This document shows, one piece after another, positions 42,830 to 54,975 of a stretch of 64,000 nt of DNA. Each line of letters begins with the position of its first letter. Within the stretch, counting starts at the first letter, position 1. This DNA is from Bisporella sp. PMI_857 (Eukaryota; Ascomycota; Leotiomycetes; Helotiales; Helotiaceae). The stretch covers positions 62,001 to 126,000 of the forward strand of contig JAJSPD010000066.1 in NCBI GenBank assembly GCA_021307315.1. The letters are read 5' to 3'. The notes beneath the pieces were generated by a model, which saw nothing but the letters and a program-made list of their open reading frames with translations, made no database searches and had not been told where the DNA came from. A program made the translations under genes and the position numbers.

Positions 42830-43850
42830 ATGGCTCTAACATCTACGGACAATTTCAGAACGCAAAATTTAGGTCCCCTGACCTCAACTTTCACCGCTCC
42901 ATCGACATGTCTAGCGACAACATCTGTCACTGCCATGTATGGTGGGGACTCCTCCTATTGGGTCGGATTTTGGGGTTGGGTGGCGCCAAACATGACTACG
43001 GCAAGCGACGCTTGTGTTCCACCAGCGGAAACGCCAACCCCTTTACTGAGCACGTGGTACTATTCGCCTGGTATTTGCCCTAGTGGGTACATGCCAGGAG
43101 CCTCGTTAGCCACAGGCTATTCGATTTCAGGATGTACGTCAGAGCTCCCAAGTAGCGTTACCGCCTGGCTCTGTTGCCCGACGTAAGCATAAGTTTCAAA
43201 CTGTTTCAACTTCTCCCTATTAATTGTGTGGAAAATGTCACTCACATTCTCTCAGTGGCTATACTCCGTCCGCATACATGTACTGCGGATGGCAAAACAC
43301 CGCCACATGCACATCGATGGCAATAGGGACGGCAACACTCACAAATGTTCTGCCATGGTTGACTACAGGATCTGAAACCTTCCCTAACTCTATCCCTACT
43401 GGGGAAGTTGTGACCAAGACCGTAATTACGGAGTCAATATTGACGGTCATGGCGGTGGGAATTCCAATCATGTGGGAAAGCACCGACACAGAAGTCGCAA
43501 GTTGGTTTGCTCAAGCATCGAAGGGGACGTTTACCCCTACAATCAGTTCATACTCAAGCTGGTCCACCAGACCATACTCAAGCGCATATTACACCCCTCC
43601 TGCATACACTTACAGACCTATTTCCACATCCTCGGGCGGCGGAGGAACCACTCTATCTACCTTGCAGTTAGTTGGCATTGGCCTTTCGGTTGGTGGGGTA
43701 GTTCTCGGGATTCTAGGCTGTTTACTGAGACCGAAGAAAGCACCGGCGCAGAACCAGACCGAGCCAGTAGTTGATGAATCTGCACCAGAAGTGGAACAAG
43801 AACCGCCTCCGGGATATGGAGCCCATGATCATGCTTCAAGAGCTGTATAA
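42830..43850 (+). CDS. Single-pass membrane protein with Ser/Thr-rich ectodomain
   Basis: Two exons, 42830-43182 and 43256-43850, with a 73-bp GT-AG intron (phase 2), give 315 residues. The start at ATG 42830 (MALTSTDNFRTQNLGPLTST) matches a recurrent opening of fungal surface proteins that lack a classical signal peptide. Upstream in-frame codons would add a hydrophobic stretch, so a longer start cannot be excluded. The ectodomain has spaced Cys (ACVPP, GICPSG, SGCTS, LCCP, YCGW) and Ser/Thr/Tyr/Pro repeats near YSSWSTRPYSSAYYTPPAY. A membrane segment (LQLVGIGLSVGGVVLGILGC) is followed by Arg-Pro-Lys-Lys and a short acidic, Pro-rich cytosolic tail. The family is of unknown function; a wall-sensing role is only an analogy with Mid2/WSC proteins. 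Confidence 0.75.
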
Positions 43851-45604
43851 TGAGGGGTTGGGCTAAGACGGAGCTTGTGCTATCAGACGATGACAATTGT
43901 GGTTGATCTGTACGGGTTTAATGGAAGAATTTTGTAGGTACCCCGGGCCAATATTCCCTTCTTTTTTTCATTTTTGTCATTAGTACCAGGCTTGGGAGAG
44001 AGTGCCAATACAGTTATAATTCTACTACTTGTCGACTCAAAGACAGAATAATATCATTCGGGCATAACCCAAAGGGAATCGCTCTTGACATTTGTTTGAT
44101 ATCTCTCTCGGATGATAACTATGCCTTCCGCCATTCAGTAATGATCAGACAAAACCTCTACCAGAGGCGGCACTTGCGCTGTTTTTCGTCACTTGCCCCG
44201 ACTCCTACCATATTAATAAACTTGGTAATAAACTTGGTCGTTACAACCTCTTCCCATGAGATATACCTGTCAACAGAAATATTTTGTAGTCTCGTTCTCG
44301 GACCACATCTCGAGTTTTAGTCTTGGCAAGCGCCAGTCTCTGACGACTTGCGACAGAAACATTGTCAGGTTTTGAATGTCAGACTTCAAAGCCGGTTTAA
44401 GTTAGCATTGATGTGTTATAATGGCACTATAATTTCTCAAAGGCTGTGACTATCAACCCAGCCAATCAAGGAGGACGAGCCCGCAACTTATGTCTTTTTG
44501 ACAGGTCCCGAGGAATTAGAAGTAAGATGCCTGCACCAAAGGATTCTACTGCATATCCTTCCTAACGACATCCGGATCCGAACATTTTCTTAACATTTTG
44601 ACGTGTACTATCTTCGTTTTGTAGCTGTGGGAGAAGAAAATGAACAAAAATATTATTCAGAGATTTGCTTGCTGCTGTGTGGCTGCCAGTTGCTTTTGCC
44701 TTTTCCAGATCTTGAAATTTAAACAATAATCACGCACTAGCTGGATATAATATGATACTTAGCTTTATAGTGTCATGGCCTAGTCAAGGTAATCTCACTG
44801 CAGAGGCAATGGAGATATGATTTGACTATGTAGCTACAAATAGAGTGTAGTTTATAAAAATAACGCCGAGCCGAGCGCTGATACTGTAGGCATCTACCTC
44901 CGTCGTAGCTGTGTCACCTCTCCAGCCACAATTGAGGCTCTGTGTCAAGTGACTCACAACTTCCTGGCCAGACCCGTAATAGGATAAGGATTCTATCCAA
45001 AAAAAGTTAAACCCCCCCCCCCCGGTGGGTGTTCTCGGAGTCATTAAGTCTTGGTACTGCTGCGCGGTCCTAAAAGTAAAAGACATTATATGTTACAGAG
45101 TAGAATACAGAGCGTTTGCAACCACTAACAGATCGATTGAAGATTAGCCGCCACGTTTATTGGCGAGAATTAACCTTATTTTGGGAGGGGCGCTTGCTTT
45201 TATACACATTAAAGCAACCTGGCGGCTATGAACCTGCGAACAGCAACAAAACGAGAACAAGAGATGGTACAGTCTAGCGGCGACTAGCTTACCGCAACTA
45301 ACCTTACTTGCCTGGTGTTGTAGATGTATCGCGTATTTATAAAGTACCTACCATCTATACCCTTAGATGCGCCTACATTTTAAGGCGCATGATTGTTTGA
45401 AACAGCAAGTACGATATCACCACCAGAAGGATTCCTTGCGAAGTCCCGTCTCGGCAAGACTGCAATATCAAGATTCTAATAGTCAATATTTCGAACTCAA
45501 ATTGTTGTAGACTCTACTCTCTCACATTGCGACTTCGAGAGTGGTTTGAATCTGATTGACCATGGCCGAGCGACGCCTGACCTCAAAGACGCAATCGTGT
45601 ATCG
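43851..45604. other. Gene-poor region, about 1.75 kb
   Basis: No gene is supported. The frame 44826-45086 (minus) has no recognisable motif. A homopolymer of 12 C lies at 45012-45023. The upstream exon of the kinase-fold pseudogene that follows may lie near 45480-45604 but cannot be defined. Confidence 0.4.
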
Positions 45605-46371
45605 ATGTACGTCGACGACCAAGGAGATTCTAACTACAAGATCCAAGCTAGCGATCACGTCAGATACATCTCTATCAAGCCGAAGGTATACGACTACTCA
45701 AGCATTATCTGCTTCCCACCGCTGCTAATCGACAACTTGCCTCCCCTCTCCCCCGGCGACTGGACGACCACGACAGTCGGTAAAGATGACCGCGGTTCTC
45801 TATCCCGCTCTATATCTTTAAACACTTAGATACTTTGACGACCATCTGACATCCGAAAAGGATCGATATCCTAATGTTAACCCACATTAGACGCTTCAAT
45901 CTACCGTACATTCGAGGCTGAATGGGAAGGCAACAAATTCGCCATGGCGAAGATCGCACGTTTTGAGTTCGAGATCCCGCAAGTGGAGCGGGAGACTTGG
46001 GTTTACCGCAGGTTGAGCACCACAGAGACAATGACGTGGGCTCCTGCTTTCCTCGGCCACCTCGTAGAGAATGGACGAGTCATGGGTTGCTGATTGAGAA
46101 AGTGGAAGGGAGAAAAGCGGGGATTAAAGGCTGTGGCGCTTGTGAGGAAGTCGTGGGGAGTTTTCATAAAAGCAGATTTGTTCATGGGGACTTGAATAAG
46201 TATAACTTTCTTGTTGACGAATAAATAGGGCAGGTGAAGGTGAAAGTTACACTAATTGATATCGAGAATGCGAATGTTTATGATGAGAGGGCTGCAAGGA
46301 GGGAGTTGGGTAGGTTGGGAGATCAGCTAAGAGAAGAGACAGAGAGAGGAGGTCCAGCTGTGCCGATGTAA
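45605..46371 (+). pseudogene. Fungal kinase-fold (phosphotransferase-like) protein, often named 'alpha-galactosidase A', disrupted
   Basis: The frame from 45605 gives DDQGDSNYKIQASDHVRYIS, IKPKVYDYSSIICFPPLLID and LPPLSPGDWTTTTVGKD, the N-terminal part of this ascomycete family. It then stops. Another frame gives FAMAKIARFEFEIPQVERET, WAPAFLGHLVENGRVMG and, after a one-base change near 46086, LLIEKVEGRKAGIKG and FVHGDLNKYNFLVDE. This HGD-x-N-x-x-N block is the catalytic loop of kinase-like phosphotransferases. A TAA follows at the end of VDE, and the same frame continues VTLIDIENANVYDERAARRE, with the D-x-E of the metal-binding motif, to a stop near 46371. At least three disruptions make it a pseudogene. 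Confidence 0.7.
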
Positions 46372-46938
46372 AAGATAAAAGGAGTTGGAGAAGTACTCCT
46401 TGAACATGAACAAAGGATATGTTAGGGTTAGAAATTCACACTTGGTTTATCATGATGATAATGACAATGGTTCTATTTAGCACCAGTTGCTCAAAATCAC
46501 CCAATGCTGTAAAGAACCAAGACCGTGCAGGATGGAGTAGGGCTGACCACAGCTCCTACCCATCCCACTAGCTCGAGGAATTGTTCATCGCTCAGACAAT
46601 TGCTCAGCTCATCACTACCAAACCTGTCGGCATGGTTTGTACTGATTTCGCCTGTGTACAAAATGGCACATTGAAGTTTAGAACCCCGACAGCGGGCACA
46701 CCTTCCATTATGAGATCCGATAGTCAAGCAGCAGGGCCTGTGACACATTCCCAACTAGTAACGCAATGTAGATTACCTGATTAGCGAGTGCAAGCACGGC
46801 GCAATATCAGATCATAACAATGCCACGAATCAGCCATCAATTATTTATTTAACACCAGAGTCTTGTCTTGCCTTTGCGCCTATGTTACTCGTTGCTGTGC
46901 GAGTCAATTGAGAAGAAGTGGATGGGAATCTCTTCACA
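46372..46938. other. Intergenic region
   Basis: About 0.57 kb without a supported gene; overlapping frames 46497-46784 on both strands show no motif. Confidence 0.4.
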
Positions 46939-47211
46939 ATGGTGCTCAAGAAAGATTCCCCTCACGCACCTCCCATTTATAACCTTCGCCATGTCACCCT
47001 AAAGCATATTCCCCGCCTCGCATTCGTAGGCTTCCGATACTCAGAAGTATTTGGGTTTGAAAGGCCATATTATGAAAAGCTCCCCAAGGGCGCCTTCCTT
47101 TCCTTTTGCGACTTTTTGGGGGATCTGATAATAGATCCTACTGGAGCAGTCCTCGTAGTCGAGGATGAGTATAACGAGACTGAAGATGCGTCCGAGCCTT
47201 CCGCCCAGTAG
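46939..47211 (+). CDS. Small hypothetical protein, about 90 residues
   Basis: ATG 46939 (or 46918) opens a compact, non-repetitive sequence: YNLRHVTLKHIPRLAFVGFR, YSEVFGFERPYYEKLPKGAF and LSFCDFLGDLIIDPTGAVLV, ending in an acidic tail at TAG 47211. The amino-acid mix looks like a real globular domain, but I know no family for it and see no introns. It lies among decayed genes and may itself be a remnant of a larger one. Confidence 0.35.
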   Translation: MVLKKDSPHAPPIYNLRHVTLKHIPRLAFVGFRYSEVFGFERPYYEKLPKGAFLSFCDFLGDLIIDPTGAVLVVEDEYNETEDASEPSAQ

Positions 47212-48108
47212 GAAATGCTCTTTGATAGCAAGAAATCCACCAGCAGCGTTGTTGTTAGACTCAGCTTTTGGTCATTCGAGGATAATTCTCCTCGGAATGG
47301 CCAGTTCGGTGGACCGAAAGGTTCGTTCTGTTGAAAGGTCTTCTCATAGCCTCATTTACCAATGTATAACTAATATAAGGTGAACATCTGGTGACTTCCG
47401 GTTCATAACGCAGAGACGAGGTTATTGCGCGCACAGAACGAGTTACGAAGACGGTGAACGACACAAATAGAAGGCACCCGCGTCTCTGATAATTTCACCT
47501 TTTAATGTTTTACACTAAATGAAGATACCTTCTAGGATGCAATTTTCTCGCCAAAATTGTCATACACCCAGCTTACTGGTGGCAGGGCCATGGAACCATC
47601 CTGTTAAATCGGGGCAAACGACCGGCCGATATGGATGGAGTTAATCAAGGTACACTCCCGTTGAAAATGGGGCAGAGGATAGCATTCGTGGAGAGATTCA
47701 ACCACATTGCTGATGTTCATGTTGATGGGATGATATCGATCCCAAAGGCTTCGATATTACAATTGGCTATTATGCTTCTAAGCCACGATCATCGTCTGAA
47801 TAGGTACTATAGTGCCAAGTTCATGGCCATTAGCCTATTATGTGAGCGTGAAGTATGCTCTTGACAGAATGACGTGAAGGCGAAAAAAAAAGCTAGACAG
47901 AGCTGGTGCCAAGCAACAAATTTACTATGTAACTAATTTATGGAGAAAAAAAAAGGAAGATAACGAAGAGAAATATTGCGCTCCTGCCTAGATCTAATCC
48001 TTGAGTTTAGATATCCTGCCTTGAGTAGTTAAGCACAGTAGACGCTTCTCGCAGTATCAGCCGTGACTGATTTGTACGAAAAAAAAGCTTCCCCGCAACA
48101 GAAAATAT
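47212..48108. other. Gene-free stretch
   Basis: About 0.9 kb. The 77-codon frame 47631-47864 has no motif. Several A-rich runs occur at 47880-47960 and 48075-48090. No gene is supported. Confidence 0.4.
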
Positions 48109-48440
48109 TTATTCTAGCGACGGGTGGTCATACAATTCCTTCCATGCCAATTCAAGCAGCTCATGGAGCTCCCACTGTGAAGCATTTCTTTCATCATTGA
48201 GAATCAGCCGAAGTAGATGCCGCTTAATATGGTTAAACTCCCTCTTGCCATCGACATACGCCTCACGTGCATGCATCATTCGCAGATTGTTGTAGAAAAC
48301 AATATCACCAGCCCAGGAGCAGAAAGAAAGGGTGACCTCTTTTCCAATCGCGTGGAGTGCATCTATTGCTTCGAGTCGCAGAGATGTCAAGGACGGAAGC
48401 GAGGCTTGACGTGGTCTTGTTGGAGCGCCAGTTGTAGCCG
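48109..48440 (-). pseudogene. C-terminal fragment of a TauD/TfdA-type Fe(II)/2-oxoglutarate dioxygenase
   Basis: On the minus strand the frame reads LTSLRLEAIDALHAIGKEVT, then GDIVFYNNLRMMHAREAYVD and KREFNHIKRHLLRLILNDER. The block G-D-x-x-F-x-N-N-x-x-x-x-H-x-R is the strand carrying the distal iron-ligand His of clavaminate-synthase/TauD-like oxygenases, and R-H-L-L-R-L is the 2-oxoglutarate-binding region. The frame ends at a stop at 48109. The N-terminal two thirds, with the HxD iron ligands, are missing upstream, where sequence loses coding character by about 48440. So it is a truncated remnant. Confidence 0.6.
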
Positions 48441-48886
48441 CTGTTATGGTTTTTTGTAGGCGGTTATTAGTATTAAGCTAGCTAGATTTGTTTTGGGGTA
48501 TTAAACAAAATTTGTGCTTAAAATCATGTACCTTTTTTATTTAGGGGGGTTATTAGTACGCTAGTTGGTGCCTCAGTTGGTCCTGCCCTTTCAGCCAAAG
48601 GCCTCTCAAAGACATCTGTATCACTCCGGGAGATACAAGATATAATAGAATTGCTCAAGTGGCCAGAGTTAGTTAAAATTGATCTTCTCAGTACCTCATC
48701 ACGCAATCAGGATTAATTTTAAAGGCTGGCACAAGAATTAAAAATTCATCATTCAAGTTTCGCCATCGTTGACAAGAAGGAAAATACCGTGTTATTGAAT
48801 CAAGTCTGATGGATTTAAGAGCAGAGTCCAGCCATCTTAAGAGGCTCTAGGTGGCGCCTAACTTAACTCTTTTCGACAAGTTTTCT
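48441..48886. other. Short gene-free stretch
   Basis: About 450 bases, AT-rich, between the dioxygenase fragment and the Nudix gene. The frame 48524-48706 (minus) has no motif. Confidence 0.4.
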
Positions 48887-49925
48887 CTAGCTGCTCTCTT
48901 CGTCATAACGCCCAGCACGTTGACCTCGTCTTAGTGGGAATTCTAACTGGCGATGGAGCCGCGGGAGTAACTCCACATAATCTGGGTCATTCTCTTCGGT
49001 GATGATCCCATGCCTGACGAAGAAATCAAGTATAACGTGGCCTACTCCAGGTTTAAACTCCCTGCGTTGTAACCCTTGTCTTACCTCCTCCACAGTCCAC
49101 AATTGGAAGTCTTCAACCTCATCATCCCCCGGCGTAGGGACCACATCGTCGGGGAGCTCACAGTCATAGACATAATGCGCTTCTGGCGCCAATAGACCAA
49201 CTTCACCTCCAGCACGATCATCACGGATCTCAAACCAGCTGACCATACCAGTGCTCTTGACACGTGATCGCAATAGCTCTTCCGGGAGAGAAGCTTCTTC
49301 CTTGGCATCTCTTATTAATGTGTCGTAGGGCTTTTCACCTGCTGCTATCCCTCCCGAAAGGATGACTTCCAGCAGGTGAGGGTAGGTCTTCGTCTCAGCA
49401 CGACGAGAGATCCATATCCGTAACTCATTATCTGCACTTCGGGTGTATGCTGTCATAAAAACATGATAATTCATGACGCCGAGGAGCGGAACTGCGGAGC
49501 GCTCGATGGTAAACAATACTTCACCCTTCGGACCAAATACAGATTTACGCTCATTACGCCAGCCTTCAAGTACCTCGAACTTCTTGGTAGACCGCATCGC
49601 TGCCAACGTTTCGGCGACTACTTTCGAACGCGATGCTTCATCGTCACCGGCCACCATTGTCAGGGTACGAGGGGTCCCCGTGTCATCTTTCCTCCAGCCC
49701 GGCTGAGCAGCGAATATCTCGGCGACATATGGTAGGACATAGCCTAGGGTCACCGAACAGGAGGAGATACGAAAGTGATAGTAACTATTCACATGACGGA
49801 GATATAGCTCATAGTCATCTTGTGGTCGGGGAAATCTGAAATTCGGTTAGGCGCCAACGTTGAAGATGTCGAATTGGTACATGCCTGTCACAGTCCCCTA
49901 TAATATCGAGACTAGATTTATCCAT
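48887..49925 (-). CDS. Nudix hydrolase (DUF4743-type, YJR142W-like)
   Basis: Exon 1 (49925-49885, 41 bases) and exon 2 (49835-48887) join to 329 residues. The 49-bp intron has a GC donor (AG/GCATGT), a CTAAC branch site and a TTTCAG acceptor. The joined start reads MDKSSLDIIGDCDRFPRP, as expected for this family. The N-terminal domain (YYHFRISSCSVTLGYVLPYV) is followed by WISRRAETKTYPHLLE and the Nudix box GGIAAGEKPYDTLIRDAKEE (from about residue 175), which retains G-x5-E and the R-x-A-x-E-E catalytic core. EAHYVYDCELPDDVVPTPGD and a helical tail complete the fold. Fungal and plant relatives act on oxidised thiamine diphosphate-type or related damaged metabolites. The first 28 residues are only recovered by splicing. 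Confidence 0.9.
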
Positions 49926-50408
49926 GCCGACAAGGGGCAACTTGGAATTTTGAGAGTATTTGGAGCTAATAATAAGGCGGTGAAAATATTTCAAAGAGTG
50001 AGCAGGGTTCACCAGGTGGTGGGGGGAAAAGGGAGGGTGAATACAAGCACTTGCCAATATGTTAGTTCTCAGATGTGTTAAAAGAGGCAATGTGACGGCT
50101 GAGAAGACTCGCATCGATGCGGGGTAATAATCATAAGTAGTCACAAGTCCGGGGATACGCAAGAGTCGCGTCAGAGTGGCTCGTTGATCCTTCTCAGCTA
50201 CCCAAAATAACTAATTTCAAGTCTCCAAAATATGCAACCATTTGTGCACAAGTAAGGTCAACTCTCGAAACGAACGTGGTCATGACCGTGATCTTAGATC
50301 CCATGTATTGATTATACTTACAAGTCACAAAAGTCCGACTACATATTACAACACAGGTATGGAGGAAAGCCGCCTGGCAATTTTCTATTCCAATCACTGC
50401 AAACAAAC
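49926..50408. other. Divergent intergenic region
   Basis: About 480 bases between the Nudix start (minus) and the regulator pseudogene (plus). No motif-bearing frame is present. Confidence 0.4.
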
Positions 50409-53400
50409 ATGGCAAAATCCAGTACCCAAGAAGATGGCCTAAAGTTCGGTGAGTTTTCTCCTGCAGATCAACGTGTTCTCCAGATTGCAGCCGACATAAT
50501 ACATGTGCATGTGGAACGGCTAATAGCCCTCCAAACACCAGAGCCTCTAATTCCTACTTCAACTGGAACAGCGTTAAATGTAACCACACCAACTGTGGGC
50601 GAAAGTTCATCTCAGAACAAGGACTCTTTCACTAGGAATTCATACGGCGCCTCTGACTTAAACACTCCTCATTATTCCAACTTTGGGCTTGGCTCAATTG
50701 CTGTGCAAAGTTACGAAGAGTTGGTTCAAGATCCTCGATCGACATCCGGCGCTGCGTTACAAGGACCCCATATAAACGCTTCAGAGGCTGATGGCCAGCT
50801 TGGGCCTGGGTGCCGATACGGATATGGGGATACTCTATCTGTGGGTCTGCAGATTAGCTCATTCGAGAATCGTGCTCGGGGTAATGATTCTTATAACTTT
50901 TCTATGTAATCGCCTAACTAATGAGAGCAGATGCTTCAAAGGCAAACAGTTTTGACATAGTACAATCAAACTCGTCCGATCAATCGTCCTCCGCAGTCAA
51001 TATTACCCCACAAAAGAGTCAAAGCCCTCAGGTCGATCTTCCCAATGAAATAACTACAACTTCTTCCTATCAGCCTGAGGAAGCAACAGTCGGAGAACTA
51101 TACGAACCAAATTGGATTGATCTTCAAGATCTTGCCGTCGATCCAAGAGAACTCTCTCGTCAGAATTATATGCCAAATAACTGGCCAAATTCAGAACAAA
51201 CCCCAGGCCAGACAGTTGATAATTCGCATCATCATAACATACCTCAAGACCAAAATTTACTAGAATCGCTATCTGGTCATTCCGCCGACCTTCACTAGAA
51301 TTACATGAGAGATATAAGTTAGGACCAGTCTATCTTGAATACAAATGCTAGTGACTAGAGTACTAGTTTTCAATACATTGGCCCCTCATCACTCTGGATG
51401 CACTCGCGAGAGGCGCCTAATATAACAACAGGTATGCATGATTCTACTTCGGACTTGCATTCAATAGGATATGGCTATAATAGTGGCGCAAGGGCATCAA
51501 TCAGTGGTCCCCATCCTGCTCAAGTACTTCCTGAGAACTCGCCAGCTTCTAGCTAGATCCCTTCGCTACGCGCCAATCTACCTCCCCCAATTCCCTATGT
51601 TAGTACAGGCATGTTCAGTACAGCGGAGGAGGCTACCTTTCTTTAGCTCATAAATGGATGCTATGGAGCACCCATACTTGGTAGTAACAACTTACACATT
51701 AGTGATCACAACAGGGTAAAGTAAAGTGCCTTCAGGGATAGATCTAAAGTAACTTCGACTTCAAACTCGCCAGAACAACTTACAGAGTTATCCCCTACTC
51801 TCCTAATCGGAGAGGAGTCAGATAAGCCTGAAGATCTTCTAAAAGACCGAGGCATTCAGCAACCTAAGGTGGTCAGCAGACTTCTTTCTCGATCGGCTGT
51901 CCAACCTCAAAAAGTGGAAAGACAATTGGAAGAACTCCCAAGCGACGCGGTCCATACTCACAACAAGAAAGACAAGAGCTGCTAGAACGCGAGACTCATC
52001 AGCCTGCCTTCGCTGTCAACCCCAACGACTCCGAGTAGGTACTATCCATATTTTTAGATATAGCTAATATTTGAAGTGTATTCCGAATGATGAGGATCCC
52101 GGTGCAATGTGCTTAACCTGTAAACGTATTGCCAGGCCCATTATTATCAAAATGCCGTACCTTCGATATAAGATGGGTGACTCCAAGTTCGTCGTTCAGA
52201 AGCAATGTCCAGAACAATATTGGAGCAAGAGGTGGCAGTCAATGCAATTGAAAACTGGGTAAGTTCTGACACGCGCACCATTATCCCAACATAAGGAGTT
52301 GGCTCTGCTAGAGACATCCTTCGTGTTCGGAAAATTATCCCCGAGGAAGACGACTCGTTACAATGGACTTGGCTTTCAAGAAGCACGGGCATAAGACAGT
52401 TTCACGACTGTGCACCTTACGCTATCGAAAATATACATGAGACTACGTCTCAAGTGCGAGGTATTTTGACAGGTGACATCCCTGCATTTACCAAACACTA
52501 CATTGGGGAAAACGACCATTTCTTGCGAGGTACATATGACATGGCCTACAAGCACTCACGAACAGCTAAGGTTGGTTGGTTATTTGTCTAGTCGAAGTAT
52601 CAACCGAGTAACATACTAACTTGTGCAATAGACGAGCAGAGAGAGAACACTTTTATCGAACGTTCTGCTACTGTGGATTGCAGCACGCTATGATTCTAAG
52701 CCATCAAGGATTTGTGGGAAAGACACTCTCGATATAGAACCACAACTTGTTGATCCTCAGCGACATGATTTCGGACAGTATCCTGTTCCTCCCCTTATCA
52801 GTGTTCAGCTCAGTTTGATAATGAGTCCTGCTCTCATTGACCCGCTACATAAGGAAATTCGCCGTGATCTTTCTTCGGTTTTTGACAGTAAGCAAAGACG
52901 AATGCAATCGCGGTTCGCAATCTACTTAACAATATTTCTTCTCCTCCACAACTACGCGCTGATCACTAGATACTACGAAAAAAAGGCTAGAAATCTCCGA
53001 CTTCATGTCTGTGCCTTCAATTCCTTAGCATTTTTTAACTCGCTAATAATTATAGACTCGGTATGCCGCTATGGCTGTGCTCGAAACCTTGCATGGTACT
53101 GTAGTGCGAATATCATGCTTGCTTACTTTCATCATCGTACCCCCGGCGGCCTCTCCTTTGTGAAAAGCTGGGCTTCGGAAAGTGGCATCTCAGCATGCCA
53201 CCTTGGCAAGGGCCATGTCAAATTCTTACAGGGAACTTCACAACGGTTGAAAGCAAAAGGTATGTAAACTCTAGGTCACGAAACTCATTGTCTTTCCTGT
53301 TGATGAATGTGTATTGGAACGTAGAAGCATCAATAACAAAAGTTAGAAATAATACTCAACTTGAACAAGATTACTATTTTGTGTCTCAGCTGTTCGACTT

Positions 53401-53446
53401 GGAGTTGAAACTATATATAACCCTAATGCTATTTGCTGTTACCTGA
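50409..53446 (+). pseudogene. Cysteine-cluster fungal transcription regulator, heavily degenerate
   Basis: The first frame (50409-50909) and a second (50921-51298) encode disordered Ser/Gln/Asn-rich sequence. A third runs on with TAG/TAA stops about every 50 codons to about 51985. The DNA-binding part follows: SACLRCQPQRLR, then after a 42-bp intron (52035-52076) CIPNDEDPGAMCLTCKR. Together they give C-x2-C...C...C-x2-C, and LRYKMGDSKFV and QYWSKRWQ follow as in relatives. After a frame change come DILRVRKIIPEEDDSLQWTW and an intron ending near 52631 with TACTAAC. Then come SNVLLLWIAARYDSKPSRIC, RFAIYLTIFLLLHNYALITR, NIMLAYFHHRTPGGLSF and LEQDYYFVSQLFDLE. The order matches the whole family, so this is a full-length dead copy of a nuclear regulator. 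Confidence 0.7.
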
Positions 53447-54967
53447 TCAGAATGACGTGCTGACAGAATTCAAATTATTAGTTATTGGTTCTCTCTTATC
53501 GGGAAATATACGAGTTAGGAAGGTGCTGTGACTATGATTGCGTCTCGTGTGGTATAGCTATGTTTGGGCTCGGTGTCCTGGTGTCACACTATAGTCGGGT
53601 GTAGAATCCCTTGCACCACATATGAGTTATCAGGGCTAATTGTGCATTGAGCCGCTATGCGTGACCCTGACCTCCCAGCATTTTATGATAATTTGTTGAG
53701 CCCTATTTTCCGAAAAAGTCGTTGTACTGTTGATATTATCAAGAATCAGTATGGAGCCAAACGTGAGGCTGCTGGAGAGGGTGATGTACCCTGTGGCTGC
53801 TTTCATGGACGCAACCCGCGTGAAAGATAATACATCAAGCACTCCTAGCTGGGAACAATCCAGACTAAATCCGAAGAATCGTGTGATCAGTCTTGAACCT
53901 CCTAATCATCCAACATGGCGAATGGACGGCGCCTAATCAGATGGCCATCGCCTTTTCATCACTCCAAATTTCGCTCTTAGTAAGAGCCCATTAGGAATAG
54001 ATATATATCTTTCTGATCAGGATGACTATACTTTAACAGCCCACTTACAAGATGCTATTCAATTTAAGAGAGTAATTTTTGTTAAAGGCAAACATGCAAG
54101 CAGGCTAGCCATCTCGCAGTATATCCTAAGGGCTCTGGAATACTGGTCAAGTAATCTGGAGAACTTCGAGAACCAGTACAAAGATTTGCCCTTTGGTTCA
54201 TATATTGTGATCGATGTCATCCATACCGATCTTCGCCAGGCTACAATCCAAATCATACCACGGTATGATACCGAGCGGCATTAGATCACAGTGAAAAAGT
54301 TCCTTAGCGAGACACAAATCAACCCTGACCTATTACCACCAGTGATTGATATTGAAGAGCTTCAACTTCTTTTCCAACCGCACGAAACAATCAGCATCGT
54401 TAGCATGGAGAGACTTCATGGATCAAAAAATTTTGCCTTCAAATCACTCCTAGACGACTTACAGTATCTATATCATGAATTGAGAACGCTTTTTTCGTTG
54501 CATCCAAATCCAAATATCATTCGTCGCCCACTCTATATCGTGACGAAAAGAGCTCGTTTTGGTGGAAGGGCAGGTATTTGCGGTTTCATTCTTCAGAACT
54601 ACGAGCATGGGACCCTCCGAGATGCTTTGTGGGATAGTCAGCTATTGAAGCCACTGGATTCGAAGATTTAATGCCGCTGGTCGCGAGAGATCACGTCAAC
54701 AGTCATACATATCTAGGAGAAGTGCTCCAACTTTTATGCGGGATTCAAGCATGTGAATGTTATGATGTTAGCTGGAGAAGATGGACTTCACGCAATACTT
54801 ATCGATTTTGACCAACGAACTGGCCGACCCCCTTGGGCACCACCTGAGATATGTTACATTGAATACTTAGATATACTTGCCAGACTGCCAGCACTACCAA
54901 CATTCCTTCGAGAAAATTATGTGCGTCTCTTGCAAGATTATATTCCAAATTGGGATCTAAACTCCCA

Positions 54968-54975
54968 GAAAGGAC
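54968..54975. repeat. 8-bp target-site duplication, left copy
   Basis: GAAAGGAC immediately precedes the left end of the hAT element. An identical copy at 58338-58345 follows its right end. An 8-bp duplication is the hallmark of hAT insertion. Confidence 0.97.

Noticed and set aside
45012..45023. Poly-C tract as a regulatory element
   Set aside because: A single 12-base homopolymer without context; more likely a simple repeat.
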